Positions 1 to 8,245 of a stretch of DNA of 10,068 nucleotides are shown piece by piece. Under the pieces are notes generated by a model. The model did no database searches. It was not told the origin of the DNA and saw nothing but the letters and a program-made list of their open reading frames with translations. The translations under genes and the position numbers were made by a program. This stretch comes from an uncultured Clostridia bacterium. Its GTDB lineage: Bacteria > Bacillota > Clostridia > TANB77 > CAG-508. The stretch lies in contig CANQES010000052.1 in assembly GCA_947595555.1 (NCBI GenBank), positions 1 to 10,068 of the forward strand, written 5' to 3'. Numbering within the stretch: the first letter of the stretch is position 1; every line of letters begins with the position of its first letter.

Positions 1-1
1 A

Positions 2-676
2 CCAAGTGGCTTACAAATCGTCGAAAACTATGATTATGATTCTAAAGTAGATGAAATAAATAGTATTTATCAAAAATTTCAAGAGCGAAATGCAAATATA
101 AAATTATATTTAGGAAGTGAAGTATATTTTTCAGATAACATCATAACTTTATTAGAGGAAGGTAAAGCATCTACAATTAATGATACTAGTTATGTTTTAT
201 TTGAAATGCCATTAAATGCGGAGCCAATGAACCTATATGATGTCATATATGATATGTTGCAACATAAATTAGTACCAATATTAGCACATCCAGAAAGATA
301 TAGTTTTATTCAAAAAGAGCCAGAATTAGTATATGATTTAATTCAAAAAGGTGTTTATATGCAAGCTAATTATGGAAGCATTGTAGGGCAGTATGGTGAA
401 AAAGCACAAATATTAGTTAAAAAATTACTTATTAACAATATGATACACTTTTTAGGAAGTGACGTTCATAGAAAAAATACAGTATATCCTAGAATACCGC
501 ATATTTTAGAAGAATTAAAAAAATTAATAGGAGAAGAAAAATTAGAACAATTGACATCAGTAAATCCTAGATTAGTATTACAAAACAAAAGAGTAGATAT
601 GGGAGAACCAACTCCAATAGAATTAACATGGAAAGAAAAAATTTTAATGAAATTAAAAAAGCAAAAAAATAATTGA
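2..676 (+). CDS. cpsB: CpsB/YwqE-family PHP-domain protein-tyrosine phosphatase, 5'-truncated by the window
   Basis: The reading frame is open from the first bases, so the gene begins outside the window; 224 residues plus stop are visible. By comparison with B. subtilis YwqE (about 254 residues), roughly the first 40-50 residues, including the N-terminal HxH metal ligands, are missing. Visible hallmarks are GSEVYF (112-129), the segment ending NDTSYVLFEMP, LAHPERY with its His codon at 287, a QANYGSIVGQYG-like segment, and SDVHR with Asp at 461 and His at 467. The Glu, His and Asp-x-His belong to the polynuclear metal site of PHP phosphatases. Known members dephosphorylate the bacterial tyrosine kinase (CpsD/YwqD type) that controls capsule or exopolysaccharide export, acting at the cytoplasmic face of the membrane. 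The lysine-rich C-terminus ends 14 bases before glmM, so co-transcription is likely. The family call is firm; the physiological substrate is inferred. Confidence 0.88.
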   Translation, partial: PSGLQIVENYDYDSKVDEINSIYQKFQERNANIKLYLGSEVYFSDNIITLLEEGKASTINDTSYVLFEMPLNAEPMNLYDVIYDMLQHKLVPILAHPERYSFIQKEPELVYDLIQKGVYMQANYGSIVGQYGEKAQILVKKLLINNMIHFLGSDVHRKNTVYPRIPHILEELKKLIGEEKLEQLTSVNPRLVLQNKRVDMGEPTPIELTWKEKILMKLKKQKNN

Positions 677-690
677 AAAGGAAATATGTT

Positions 691-2055
691 ATGAGAAAAT
701 ATTTTGGCACAGATGGAATAAGACGAATAGCTAATTCTGAATTGACACCTGAATTAGTATATAAAGTAGCAAAAGCGGGAGCATATGTTTTATCTAAACA
801 TACAGATCATATACCTACAATTTTAATAGGTAGAGACACACGCATATCAGGGACTTTAATTGAAAGTGCTATGGTAGCAGGATTTTTAAGCTATGGTGCA
901 AATGTAAAATTGTTAGGAGTTATACCAACTCCAGCAGTAGCATATTTAACTAGAAAATTAAAAGCAGATGCAAGTGTAGTAATATCAGCTTCTCACAATA
1001 CTTTTGAATTTAATGGTATAAAATATTTCAGTAATAAAGGAACTAAAATACCAGACAGTCTAGAAGAAGAAATCGAAGAGATAATGGATTCTGGAAAATT
1101 AGATGAATTAACAGCCGTAAATGACAAAATTGGTGTTTCTGAATACTGCTTAGATTTAATTGATGAATATGTTTATTTCTTTAGAAAACATTTTGATGAT
1201 ATAATAGAAAACAATAAAAAAGAGGACTTTATTGTTGGCATAGATACTGCAAATGGTGCTACATCATATGTTGCAGAAAAGGTATTTAAAGCATTAGGAA
1301 TACCATACAAAATTATAAATAATAATCCAGATGGAATTAACATTAATAAGGACTGTGGTTCAACACATTTAGAAGGTTTGAAAAAATTTGTAGTAGAAAA
1401 TAAATTAAGCTTAGGAATAGCTTATGATGGTGATGGAGATAGATGTCTAGCAGTCGATGAAAATGGAAATGACATAGACGGAGACAAATTATTAGCAATT
1501 ATATCAAGTAATTTAAGACAAAAAGGAAAACTAAGTAAAGACACTATAGTAGCAACTGTAATGAGTAATTTAGGATTAAAAAAATATGCAACTAATAATG
1601 GATTACAACTAATTCAAACTAAAGTTGGAGACCGTTATGTATTAGAAGACATGTTAAAAAATGGTTATAATTTAGGCGGAGAACAGTCAGGACATATTAT
1701 TTTATTAGACTATAATCCTACTGGAGATGGCATTTTAACTTCTCTAATGTTAATTCAAACTATGTTAGAACAAAACAAAAAAGCATCTGAATTAGGAGAT
1801 ACAGTTAAATTATATCCACAAGTCTTAATAAATGCAAAAGTAAATAGTGATAAGAAATATGATTATGATAAAGACGAAACTATAAAAAATGCTATTGAAA
1901 AATTAGAAGAAGAATTTGCAGGAAATGGAAGAGTATTGATAAGACCATCTGGAACAGAACCTTTAGTCAGAGTAATGATAGAGGGAGAAAATCAAGAATA
2001 CATTACACAAAAAGCTAAAGACATTGTAAAATTAATAGAAGAAAAACTAAAATAA
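691..2055 (+). CDS. glmM: Phosphoglucosamine mutase
   Basis: Interconverts glucosamine-6-phosphate and glucosamine-1-phosphate in the cytosol, the step before GlmU on the way to UDP-GlcNAc for peptidoglycan. The 454 residues match the family's usual length. It opens RKYFGTDGIR; the phosphoserine loop is ISASHN with catalytic Ser101; the Mg-binding loop is YDGDGDR; the sugar-binding loop is GGEQSGH; the C-terminal phosphate-binding loop is RPSGTEPLVR. I chose ATG 691 because AAAAGGAAA (676-684) lies at a normal distance and family members start just before YFGTDG. An in-frame TTG at 673 would overlap the preceding stop and lacks a ribosome binding site. Two conserved positions differ: FGTDGIRG reads FGTDGIRR, and SASHNP reads SASHNT. 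All catalytic residues are present, so activity is expected. It follows the CpsB-like gene closely, with no promoter visible between them. Confidence 0.97.
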   Translation: MRKYFGTDGIRRIANSELTPELVYKVAKAGAYVLSKHTDHIPTILIGRDTRISGTLIESAMVAGFLSYGANVKLLGVIPTPAVAYLTRKLKADASVVISASHNTFEFNGIKYFSNKGTKIPDSLEEEIEEIMDSGKLDELTAVNDKIGVSEYCLDLIDEYVYFFRKHFDDIIENNKKEDFIVGIDTANGATSYVAEKVFKALGIPYKIINNNPDGININKDCGSTHLEGLKKFVVENKLSLGIAYDGDGDRCLAVDENGNDIDGDKLLAIISSNLRQKGKLSKDTIVATVMSNLGLKKYATNNGLQLIQTKVGDRYVLEDMLKNGYNLGGEQSGHIILLDYNPTGDGILTSLMLIQTMLEQNKKASELGDTVKLYPQVLINAKVNSDKKYDYDKDETIKNAIEKLEEEFAGNGRVLIRPSGTEPLVRVMIEGENQEYITQKAKDIVKLIEEKLK

Positions 2056-2071
2056 TTACAAAACATTGTAA
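2056..2071. repeat. Short dyad TTACAA-N4-TTGTAA just after glmM
   Basis: Starting directly after the glmM stop codon, TTACAA and TTGTAA form a perfect 6-bp inverted repeat around AACA. The sequence after it is A-rich rather than T-rich, so it does not look like an intrinsic terminator for glmM. The TACAA-N4-TTGTA core recurs twice in the palindrome at 9533-9581. It could be a protein-binding site, or chance in A+T-rich DNA. Confidence 0.4.
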
Positions 2072-2114
2072 GAATAATGTAATACAAATGTCATTAAAAA
2101 GTAAAAAAAAAGTA

Positions 2115-2143
2115 TTGCTAAAAAATATAAATAGTGGTAATAT
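2115..2143 (+). promoter_or_regulatory. Probable promoter of the small membrane protein gene
   Basis: TTGCTA (2115-2120) and TAATAT (2138-2143) are separated by 17 bases, and TG at 2135-2136 gives an extended -10 (TGGTAATAT). Transcription would start near 2150, leaving a short leader before GGAGG at 2166-2170. Each hexamer matches the vegetative consensus only 4 of 6, so the call rests mainly on the spacing and the TGn. It implies expression at least partly independent of glmM. Confidence 0.5.
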
Positions 2144-2178
2144 AAAAGGGAAAACAAAAGAAAATGGAGGTAATGCTA

Positions 2179-2517
2179 ATGTTTATTTTTGATATATCAA
2201 ACCCTTTAACATTGGTATTAATGTTAGCTGCAACAGTACTATTAATATTTTTATCACAAGAAATAAAAACAAGCTACATATCTGCAGGGATGTTATTTGT
2301 CTATTTACTATTATTAATAATACACGTAGCACAAATAGCTACTTTATCAGAAGAATTTAGATATATGTTATCAACTTTATCTAGATGTATTGTAATTGAT
2401 TTTATATTTGTTATCATAAGCTTTTTCTCTTACCTATGGGTAGATGATATAGAAGCTAAAATGGGAAAAAGGAAAAGTATTGATAATAGTCTAGACTGGC
2501 TATGGAAAAAAATATGA
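2179..2517 (+). CDS. Small integral membrane protein of unknown function
   Basis: 112 residues with three predicted membrane helices at about 8-27, 32-55 and 68-88, followed by a charged cytoplasmic-looking tail (DDIEAKMGKRKS) ending in an aromatic-basic LDWLWKKI. I recognise no family. ATG 2179 is preferred because GGAGG (2166-2170) sits 8 bases upstream. An in-frame ATG at 2164 overlaps that ribosome binding site, and ATG 2173 is only 2 bases from it. The gene has its own probable promoter and a strong terminator, so it looks like a single-gene transcript between glmM and polC. By the positive-inside rule the basic C-terminal tail is probably cytoplasmic. That the gene is real is well supported by the ribosome binding site, promoter, terminator and hydrophobicity pattern; its role is unknown. 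Confidence 0.75.
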   Translation: MFIFDISNPLTLVLMLAATVLLIFLSQEIKTSYISAGMLFVYLLLLIIHVAQIATLSEEFRYMLSTLSRCIVIDFIFVIISFFSYLWVDDIEAKMGKRKSIDNSLDWLWKKI

Positions 2518-2528
2518 AAAACAAAAAA

Positions 2529-2566
2529 ATGCGGATTTGGGGACGGCCCCATAATCCGTATTTTTT
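2529..2566 (+). terminator. Strong rho-independent terminator with a G+C-rich hairpin
   Basis: Left arm 2529-2537 pairs with 2553-2561 (9 bp, one G-U). After a single bulged T at 2552, TGGGG (2538-2542) pairs with CCCCA (2547-2551) around the loop ACGG. Six T residues follow (2561-2566). It lies 12 bases after the membrane protein stop and insulates polC from upstream transcription. The stem is far richer in G+C than the rest of the window. Confidence 0.88.
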
Positions 2567-2599
2567 ATGCATAAAAATAAAAAAATTAATTTATATACT

Positions 2600-2627
2600 T
2601 TTATAATTCAACAAAATATGATAAAAT
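2600..2627 (+). promoter_or_regulatory. Probable polC promoter with extended -10
   Basis: TGATAAAAT (2619-2627) is an extended -10 with TAAAAT matching 5 of 6. The overlapping TATGAT (2617-2622) is an alternative. Only a poor -35 (TTTATA, 2600-2605, 16-base spacing) is visible, as is common for TGn promoters. Transcription would begin about 18 bases before the polC ATG, with AGGAG at 2641-2645. Confidence 0.5.
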
Positions 2628-2651
2628 GCAAGAAGTCAAAAGGAGAAAACA

Positions 2652-5600
2652 ATGAAAGCAAAAAAAGTAGAAGAAATATTTAGTGATTATAAAACAAATT
2701 CAAACATCAAATATGCTGACATACGAAGTTTAAACATAATAAAAAAAACAAATACATTACAAGTTATACTATATTTAGACGAATACATAGACATCAAAGA
2801 CATTTGGTATTTTGAAAACTTTTTAAAGCAAAGATTTCAATTTGAACATATTGATGTAAAAATAGAATATCATGAAAAAGTAGAAAAAAAATCAATTCCA
2901 GAAGAATGGAAAAGTATCATAGCATATATGTCACACAAATATCCTTTAACAAAACCAATGTTATTATTAAAAAGTGACGTAACAGTAGAAGGAAACACAA
3001 TAAAAATTCAAATGCATATAAAAGGTGCTGATTTCTTAAAAGCAAAAAGAACGGATAAAGAATTGCAAAAAACTATATACAACCTATTTGGAGAAGAGTA
3101 TGCTATTGATATTACTGAAAAATTATCAATAGAAGATATATATGACATTCGTGAAAAAATACAAAAAGAACAGGAACAAGTAATAGCTAACATAGAAGAA
3201 AGCAAGCAGGCAGTAGAAACAAGCGAAGAAGTACCAGAATACAATGATGTAGACTATGTACCTCCAACTGATATGGACATTGATGGTGATATATATCCTA
3301 TGGAAGAACAAGAATATATTATAGGAAAACCTTCTAAGGCAAAAGATAAGCACATTAAAATCAAAGACATAACGGCAAATGATGGAAGAGTTACACTAGA
3401 AGGAAGAATAGTTACATCTGAAGTAAGAGAAACAAAATCAGGAAAGGGAATGATAATCTTTGAATTATATGATGGCACAGGGACAATTACTTGTAAATCA
3501 TTTGCAAAAGATTATGAAGAAGGAAAAGACATTGCAGAAAAAATAAAAAAGGCACAAGCAATAAAAACTATTGGAAAAGCAGGATTAGATGCATATGCAG
3601 GGGATATTACAATAATGTCAAATAGTGTAATAGCAACAAATAGTGAAGTACCAGAATTACCAACAGAAGAACAAGCAGATACACCACAAATATTAGGAGC
3701 TACAACAAATATCACAGACCCTTTGGTAAAAGTAGTAGATTTAGGGGTAGATGATGGAAAAATAGCATTACAAGGTGAAGTCATTTATACAGAAGAAAAA
3801 ACTTTGAAATCAGGGAAAACTTTATTTAGTTTTGATTTATACGATGGGACAAGTACAATTACATGTAAAGCTTTTTTAAACAAAGAGACAGCAAAAAAGA
3901 CGATGAATAGAATTCAAAATGCAAAAGGAATAAAATTATCTGGAACTGTTCAAATGGATAGTTTTTCGAATGAACTTACGGTAATGTCAAATACGATTAT
4001 AGAAACAGAAGGCTTGAAAAAAGAAATAAGACAGGATAATAGCGAAGTAAAAAGAGTAGAATTACATATGCATACTCAAATGAGCCAAATGGATGCTATG
4101 ACATCAGCAAAAGATTTGATAAAAAGAGCCATGAAATGGGGAATGACATCTATTGCGATTACTGACCATGGAGTGGTACAAGCTTTTCCAGAAGCACATA
4201 AAATGTTAGGATATGATAATCCTGATATGAAAATTCTGTATGGTGTAGAAGCATATTTAGCACCAGACAAAAATCCAATAGTAACAAATACAAAAAGTCA
4301 AGATATTGACACTACTTATTGTGTGCTTGATTTAGAAACAACGGGATTTTCCGCAGTTAGTGAAAGAATCACAGAAGTGGGAATTATGAAAATAAAAAAT
4401 GGAGAAGTTATTGATGAATTTAGTTGTTTTGTAAATCCAGAAAAGCACATTCCGCAAAGAGTAACAGAAGTTACTAATATAACAGATGATATGGTAAAAG
4501 ATGCAGAAACAATTGAAAAAGTATTTCCAAAAATTTTAGAATTTATAAAAGATTCAGTTTTAGTAGCGCATAATGCACCATTTGATATAGGCTTTTTAAA
4601 GCAAAATGCAAAAAATTTAGGATATGAATTTGATTATACATATTTAGACACATTAAGTTTAGCAAAAGACCTATTTCCTGATTATAAAAAATATAAACTA
4701 GGGAAGATAGCAGAAAATTTAGGAATAAAGGTAGAAGTAGCACATCGTGCTTTAGATGACGTAGATACTACTGTAAAAGTATTTAATGTAATGCTAAAAA
4801 TGTTAAAAGAAAGAGGAGCTAAAAAGTTAGACGATATCGACCAAGTAAGCATGACAGAAGAAGCAAAAAAAGAGGAATATAAAAAATTAAAAATATATCA
4901 TGCAATAATTCTTGCTAAAAATTATATAGGATTACGAAATTTATATAGATTGGTATCACTTTCTCACTTAGACTATTTTTATCGTAAGCCTAGAATTTTG
5001 AAAAGTTTGTATAAAAAATATTCAGAGGGGTTGATTTTAGGTAGTGCCTGTGAAGCAGGAGAATTATATCAGGCAATTGAATTAGGAAAAACAGATGAAG
5101 AGATAGAAGATATAGCTAACGATTATGACTATTTAGAAATTCAACCAATTGGTAATAATCAATTTTTAATTCGAAATGGTATTGTAAAAGATGAAGAAGC
5201 ATTAAGAGATATTAATAGACAAATTGTTGCATTAGGTGAGAAATTAAATAAACCAGTAGTAGCAACTGGTGATGTACATTTTATGGACCCACAAGATGAA
5301 ATATATAGACGTATTTTAGAGGCAGGGCAAGGATATGAAGATGCAGATAATCAGGCACCATTATATTTGAGAACAACAGAAGAAATGTTAGAGGAATTTA
5401 GCTATCTAGGAAAAGAAAAAGCCTATGAAGTGGTTGTTACAAATACTAATTTAATTGCTGATATGTGTGATCAAATTAGTCCAATTTCGCCAGAAAAATG
5501 TCCACCTCACATACCAGGATGTGAGCAAACAATAAAAGATATTGCTTATAAAAAGGCTCATGAATTATATGGAGACCCTTTACCAGACATTGTGCAAGAA

Positions 5601-7385
5601 AGATTAGACAAAGAATTAGATTCAATTATTAGAAATGGCTTTTCGGTTATGTATATAATAGCACAAAAATTAGTATGGAAATCAAACGAAGATGGCTATA
5701 TAGTAGGGTCAAGAGGCTCTGTAGGTTCTTCATTTGCAGCTAATATGACAGGAATTACGGAAGTAAATTCTTTACCGCCACATTATAGATGTCCTAATTG
5801 TAAATACTCTGATTTTACGGATTATGGTTATAAAAATGGATTTGATTTACCAGATAAAACATGCCCAAAATGCGGACATCCATTATCTAAAGATGGAATG
5901 GATATACCATTTGAAACATTCTTAGGATTTAATGGAGATAAAGAGCCAGATATTGATTTGAATTTCTCAGGAGAATATCAAGCAAAAGCACATAAATATA
6001 CTGAAGTTATTTTTGGAAAAGGTACTACATTTAAAGCTGGCACAATTGGTACTGTAGCAGATAAGACGGCTTATGGATATGTAAAAAAATATTTTGAAGA
6101 AAGGCATATTCCAATTAATAGAGCTGAAACACAAAGATTAGCAGCAGGATGTACAGGAATTAAAAGAACAACAGGTCAGCATCCAGGAGGAATAATAGTT
6201 GTACCAAAAGGAAGAGAAATTTATGAATTTTGCCCAGTACAACATCCAGCAGATGACCCAAACTCTGATATTGTAACTACACATTTTGATTATCACTCAA
6301 TTGACCAAAATTTATTAAAACTTGATATTTTAGGGCATGATGATCCAACTATGATAAGAATGTTACAAGATATAACAGGAAAAGATCCAACAAAAGTACC
6401 ATTAGACGATAAGGAAACAATGTCTATTTTTAGTTCTACTAAAGCACTAGGTGTAACACCAGAGCAAATACATTCAGAAGTAGGAAGCTTTGGTGTACCA
6501 GAATTTGGAACTAAGTTTGTAAGAGGAATGTTAGTAGATACAAGACCAACTACATTTGATGAGTTAATTAGGATTTCAGGACTATCTCATGGTACTGATG
6601 TATGGTTAGGAAATGCACAGAGCTTGATAGAATCAGGAACAGTAACATTACAAGATGCTATTTGTTGTCGTGATGATATTATGATTTATTTAATAAAACA
6701 GGGACTACCATCAAATTCAGCTTTTAAGATTATGGAACAAGTTCGTAAAGGAAAAGCTTTGAAAGACCCAGAAAAGTGGGCAGAGTACACAGCTTTGATG
6801 AAAGAACACAATGTACCAGATTGGTATATTAAGTCTTGTGAAAAAATAAAATACATGTTCCCAAAAGCCCATGCAGCAGCGTATGTGACAAATGCTTTTC
6901 GTATTGCATGGTTTAAAGTACATGAACCACTTGCTTATTATGCAGCATATTTTTCAATTAGAGCAGATGAATTTGATAGTGAGTATATGATTTATGGAAA
7001 AGAAAAAGTAAAAAATAAAATGAAGGAAATTGATTTAGAAGGAAATTCCGCAACTGTAAAAGATAAAAATATGTATGCAATATTAGAATTAGTATTAGAA
7101 ATGTATGAGAGAGGATACAACTTTTTGCCAATTGATTTATATAAATCTCATGCAACAAAATTTTTAGTAGAAGAAGATGGAATTAGACCACCACTAAACA
7201 GCATACCGGGATTAGGAACTGTTGCAGCACAAGGAATTGCTACTGCAAGGGAAGATGGAAAATTCATGTCAATTGACGATTTAAAAATACGTTCTAAAGT
7301 AGGTGTATCAGTGACAGATTTACTAAAAAAATTTGGCTGCCTAGACGGTATGAGCCAAAGCAACCAAATGAGTTTATTTGCTTAA
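2652..7385 (+). CDS. polC: DNA polymerase III alpha subunit, PolC type (Gram-positive replicase)
   Basis: Replicative polymerase with built-in 3'-5' proofreading, working in the replisome with the beta clamp. Order of parts in 1577 residues: N-terminal domain (about 1-165); acidic linker (about 180-225); OB fold 1 (234-330); OB fold 2 (359-454); PHP domain starting at HMH (472-474); DEDD exonuclease inserted in PHP with D560-L-E562, D645 and H698...D703; second PHP part; GSRGSVGSS (from 1019); zinc-binding CPNC (1047, 1050) and CPKC (1071, 1074); catalytic Asp1100 and Asp1102 in PDIDLNF; third Asp1225 in LDILGHDD; and a C-terminal clamp-binding QMSLF (1572-1576). All active-site residues I checked are intact. 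B. subtilis PolC has 1437 residues; the excess here is before PHP and is explained by the second OB fold. AGGAG at 2641-2645 supports the ATG. It has its own probable promoter, and its 3' end converges on a minus-strand gene six bases away. Confidence 0.98.
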   Translation: MKAKKVEEIFSDYKTNSNIKYADIRSLNIIKKTNTLQVILYLDEYIDIKDIWYFENFLKQRFQFEHIDVKIEYHEKVEKKSIPEEWKSIIAYMSHKYPLTKPMLLLKSDVTVEGNTIKIQMHIKGADFLKAKRTDKELQKTIYNLFGEEYAIDITEKLSIEDIYDIREKIQKEQEQVIANIEESKQAVETSEEVPEYNDVDYVPPTDMDIDGDIYPMEEQEYIIGKPSKAKDKHIKIKDITANDGRVTLEGRIVTSEVRETKSGKGMIIFELYDGTGTITCKSFAKDYEEGKDIAEKIKKAQAIKTIGKAGLDAYAGDITIMSNSVIATNSEVPELPTEEQADTPQILGATTNITDPLVKVVDLGVDDGKIALQGEVIYTEEKTLKSGKTLFSFDLYDGTSTITCKAFLNKETAKKTMNRIQNAKGIKLSGTVQMDSFSNELTVMSNTIIETEGLKKEIRQDNSEVKRVELHMHTQMSQMDAMTSAKDLIKRAMKWGMTSIAITDHGVVQAFPEAHKMLGYDNPDMKILYGVEAYLAPDKNPIVTNTKSQDIDTTYCVLDLETTGFSAVSERITEVGIMKIKNGEVIDEFSCFVNPEKHIPQRVTEVTNITDDMVKDAETIEKVFPKILEFIKDSVLVAHNAPFDIGFLKQNAKNLGYEFDYTYLDTLSLAKDLFPDYKKYKLGKIAENLGIKVEVAHRALDDVDTTVKVFNVMLKMLKERGAKKLDDIDQVSMTEEAKKEEYKKLKIYHAIILAKNYIGLRNLYRLVSLSHLDYFYRKPRILKSLYKKYSEGLILGSACEAGELYQAIELGKTDEEIEDIANDYDYLEIQPIGNNQFLIRNGIVKDEEALRDINRQIVALGEKLNKPVVATGDVHFMDPQDEIYRRILEAGQGYEDADNQAPLYLRTTEEMLEEFSYLGKEKAYEVVVTNTNLIADMCDQISPISPEKCPPHIPGCEQTIKDIAYKKAHELYGDPLPDIVQERLDKELDSIIRNGFSVMYIIAQKLVWKSNEDGYIVGSRGSVGSSFAANMTGITEVNSLPPHYRCPNCKYSDFTDYGYKNGFDLPDKTCPKCGHPLSKDGMDIPFETFLGFNGDKEPDIDLNFSGEYQAKAHKYTEVIFGKGTTFKAGTIGTVADKTAYGYVKKYFEERHIPINRAETQRLAAGCTGIKRTTGQHPGGIIVVPKGREIYEFCPVQHPADDPNSDIVTTHFDYHSIDQNLLKLDILGHDDPTMIRMLQDITGKDPTKVPLDDKETMSIFSSTKALGVTPEQIHSEVGSFGVPEFGTKFVRGMLVDTRPTTFDELIRISGLSHGTDVWLGNAQSLIESGTVTLQDAICCRDDIMIYLIKQGLPSNSAFKIMEQVRKGKALKDPEKWAEYTALMKEHNVPDWYIKSCEKIKYMFPKAHAAAYVTNAFRIAWFKVHEPLAYYAAYFSIRADEFDSEYMIYGKEKVKNKMKEIDLEGNSATVKDKNMYAILELVLEMYERGYNFLPIDLYKSHATKFLVEEDGIRPPLNSIPGLGTVAAQGIATAREDGKFMSIDDLKIRSKVGVSVTDLLKKFGCLDGMSQSNQMSLFA
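3351..4013 (+). repeat. Tandem OB-fold duplication inside polC
   Basis: Residues 234-330 (3351-3641) and 359-454 (3726-4013) align along their whole length. DGRVTLEG matches DGKIALQG, KSGKGMIIFELYDGTGTITC matches KSGKTLFSFDLYDGTSTITC, and IMSNSVIAT matches VMSNTIIET. The copies have diverged substantially in DNA and protein, so the duplication is old rather than a recent slip. An acidic, proline-containing linker of about 28 residues separates them. Confidence 0.85.
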
Positions 7386-7391
7386 TTTTAA

Positions 7392-8192
7392 TTATTTATA
7401 TCGATAGAACACGAAATGAGTATTTTGTGTTCTATTAATATTACCATCATAAATTGATTTTCCTTCAATGTCTAAAGGTATATCTAAAAAGATTGTACTT
7501 TTAAATTCTTCATCTAAATTATTTGTAATATAAATATCAAATGACATACTACAAGCAATAGAACTTAATGGAACATTGCATCTTTTTAAAAGTGAACCAT
7601 CATAAGTAATTGGAGTCGATGTATCTGTTATTGTGTAGTCAGTTTTTATATTTTGATTTATATAGCTAAGTGTAATAGGATTTGCTAAATTGTTATATAA
7701 AGTAGGTGTATTTAAATCAGCTTCATTTTCAGATGTTATTATAAAATCAAAAGAATCAGAAATGTCATTTTGCTCTAACAAATCACTTTTAGCAAATTGC
7801 TCTAACCCTTTAAAATACATTTTAGGCTGTCCAATGTCTGGGGGTGAAGTAAACTTAAAATTGCGAATACTTACTTTCTTTAAAGTATTTTCTAAAGTTT
7901 TTTCTTCAGTAGAAGAATGATTGATAAAAAGTGCAATATCAGTATATTGGTACAAATTTTCTATTGTAAAATTAGAGCGAGAACTACTTTTATTTTTAGC
8001 ATTACAATTACTAAAAAAAACAATTTTATTAATGTCGAAAACAGTTTTATTATTTTTGTTTGCAAATGATAAAACATCTTTTTCTAGACTAGTTTTTAAT
8101 ACATATTTTTGTAATAACAAATAAGCAAGTATAAATACAATAAAAAATAGTATAAATACAATTATTGTTAGAATTATTTTTTTCTTTTCCAT
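7392..8192 (-). CDS. Membrane-anchored extracytoplasmic protein of unknown function
   Basis: 266 residues. A lysine-rich start (MEKKK) and one long hydrophobic helix at about 6-28 are followed by roughly 235 residues that should lie outside the membrane. There is no lipobox, and the hydrophobic stretch is long, so an uncleaved anchor is more likely than a cleaved signal peptide. The outer part is rich in Asn, Thr and Ser, looks beta-strand-rich towards the C-terminus, and has three Cys (63, 205, 214). I recognise no domain or catalytic motif. The ATG at 8192 has an excellent AAAGGAGG (8198-8205) and a well-spaced promoter. It is the only minus-strand gene in the window, converging on polC and diverging from a wall-hydrolase gene. 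That position suggests an envelope role, but this is inference only. Base composition resembles its neighbours, so there is no sign of recent transfer. Confidence 0.82.
   Translation of the reverse strand: MEKKKIILTIIVFILFFIVFILAYLLLQKYVLKTSLEKDVLSFANKNNKTVFDINKIVFFSNCNAKNKSSSRSNFTIENLYQYTDIALFINHSSTEEKTLENTLKKVSIRNFKFTSPPDIGQPKMYFKGLEQFAKSDLLEQNDISDSFDFIITSENEADLNTPTLYNNLANPITLSYINQNIKTDYTITDTSTPITYDGSLLKRCNVPLSSIACSMSFDIYITNNLDEEFKSTIFLDIPLDIEGKSIYDGNINRTQNTHFVFYRYK
7404..7435. other. Hairpin between the convergent polC and minus-strand gene ends
   Basis: Thirteen bases (7404-7416) pair with 7423-7435 around a six-base loop, with one G-U pair if read on the plus strand. The outer nine pairs, ATAGAACAC with GTGTTCTAT, are perfect. 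It lies 18 bases after the polC stop and inside the last codons of the minus-strand gene. Neither side has a clean T tract, so a terminator role for either transcript is possible but not typical. Confidence 0.45.
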
Positions 8193-8216
8193 AAATTCCT
8201 CCTTTGTAACAATTAT

Positions 8217-8245
8217 ATAATAGTATAAAATTATAATAAAATCAA
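8217..8245 (-). promoter_or_regulatory. Promoter of the minus-strand envelope gene
   Basis: Read on the minus strand, TTGATT (8245-8240) and TATTAT (8222-8217) are separated by exactly 17 bases, matching the vegetative consensus 4 of 6 and 5 of 6. Transcription would start near 8210, giving a leader of under 20 bases that still holds the AAAGGAGG site. Confidence 0.6.

Noticed and set aside
206..676. ATG 206 as the start of the phosphatase gene
   Set aside because: The same frame is open to the left edge and encodes conserved family sequence (GSEVYF and flanks) before this ATG, so the true start is outside the window.
673..690. TTG 673 as the glmM start
   Set aside because: It overlaps the preceding stop and has no ribosome binding site, while ATG 691 has a well-placed AAAAGGAAA and matches the family N-terminus.
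2164..2178. ATG 2164 or 2173 as the small membrane protein start
   Set aside because: GGAGG at 2166-2170 overlaps the first and is only two bases from the second; ATG 2179 has normal spacing.
3008..4743. Several open frames antisense to polC, 64-90 codons
   Set aside because: They lie opposite an unambiguous polymerase gene, have no ribosome binding sites that I can see, and are explained by the codon bias of an A+T-rich gene.
7690..8124. Two plus-strand frames opposite the minus-strand envelope gene
   Set aside because: The minus-strand gene has a promoter, AAAGGAGG and an N-terminal membrane anchor; the opposite frames have none of these.
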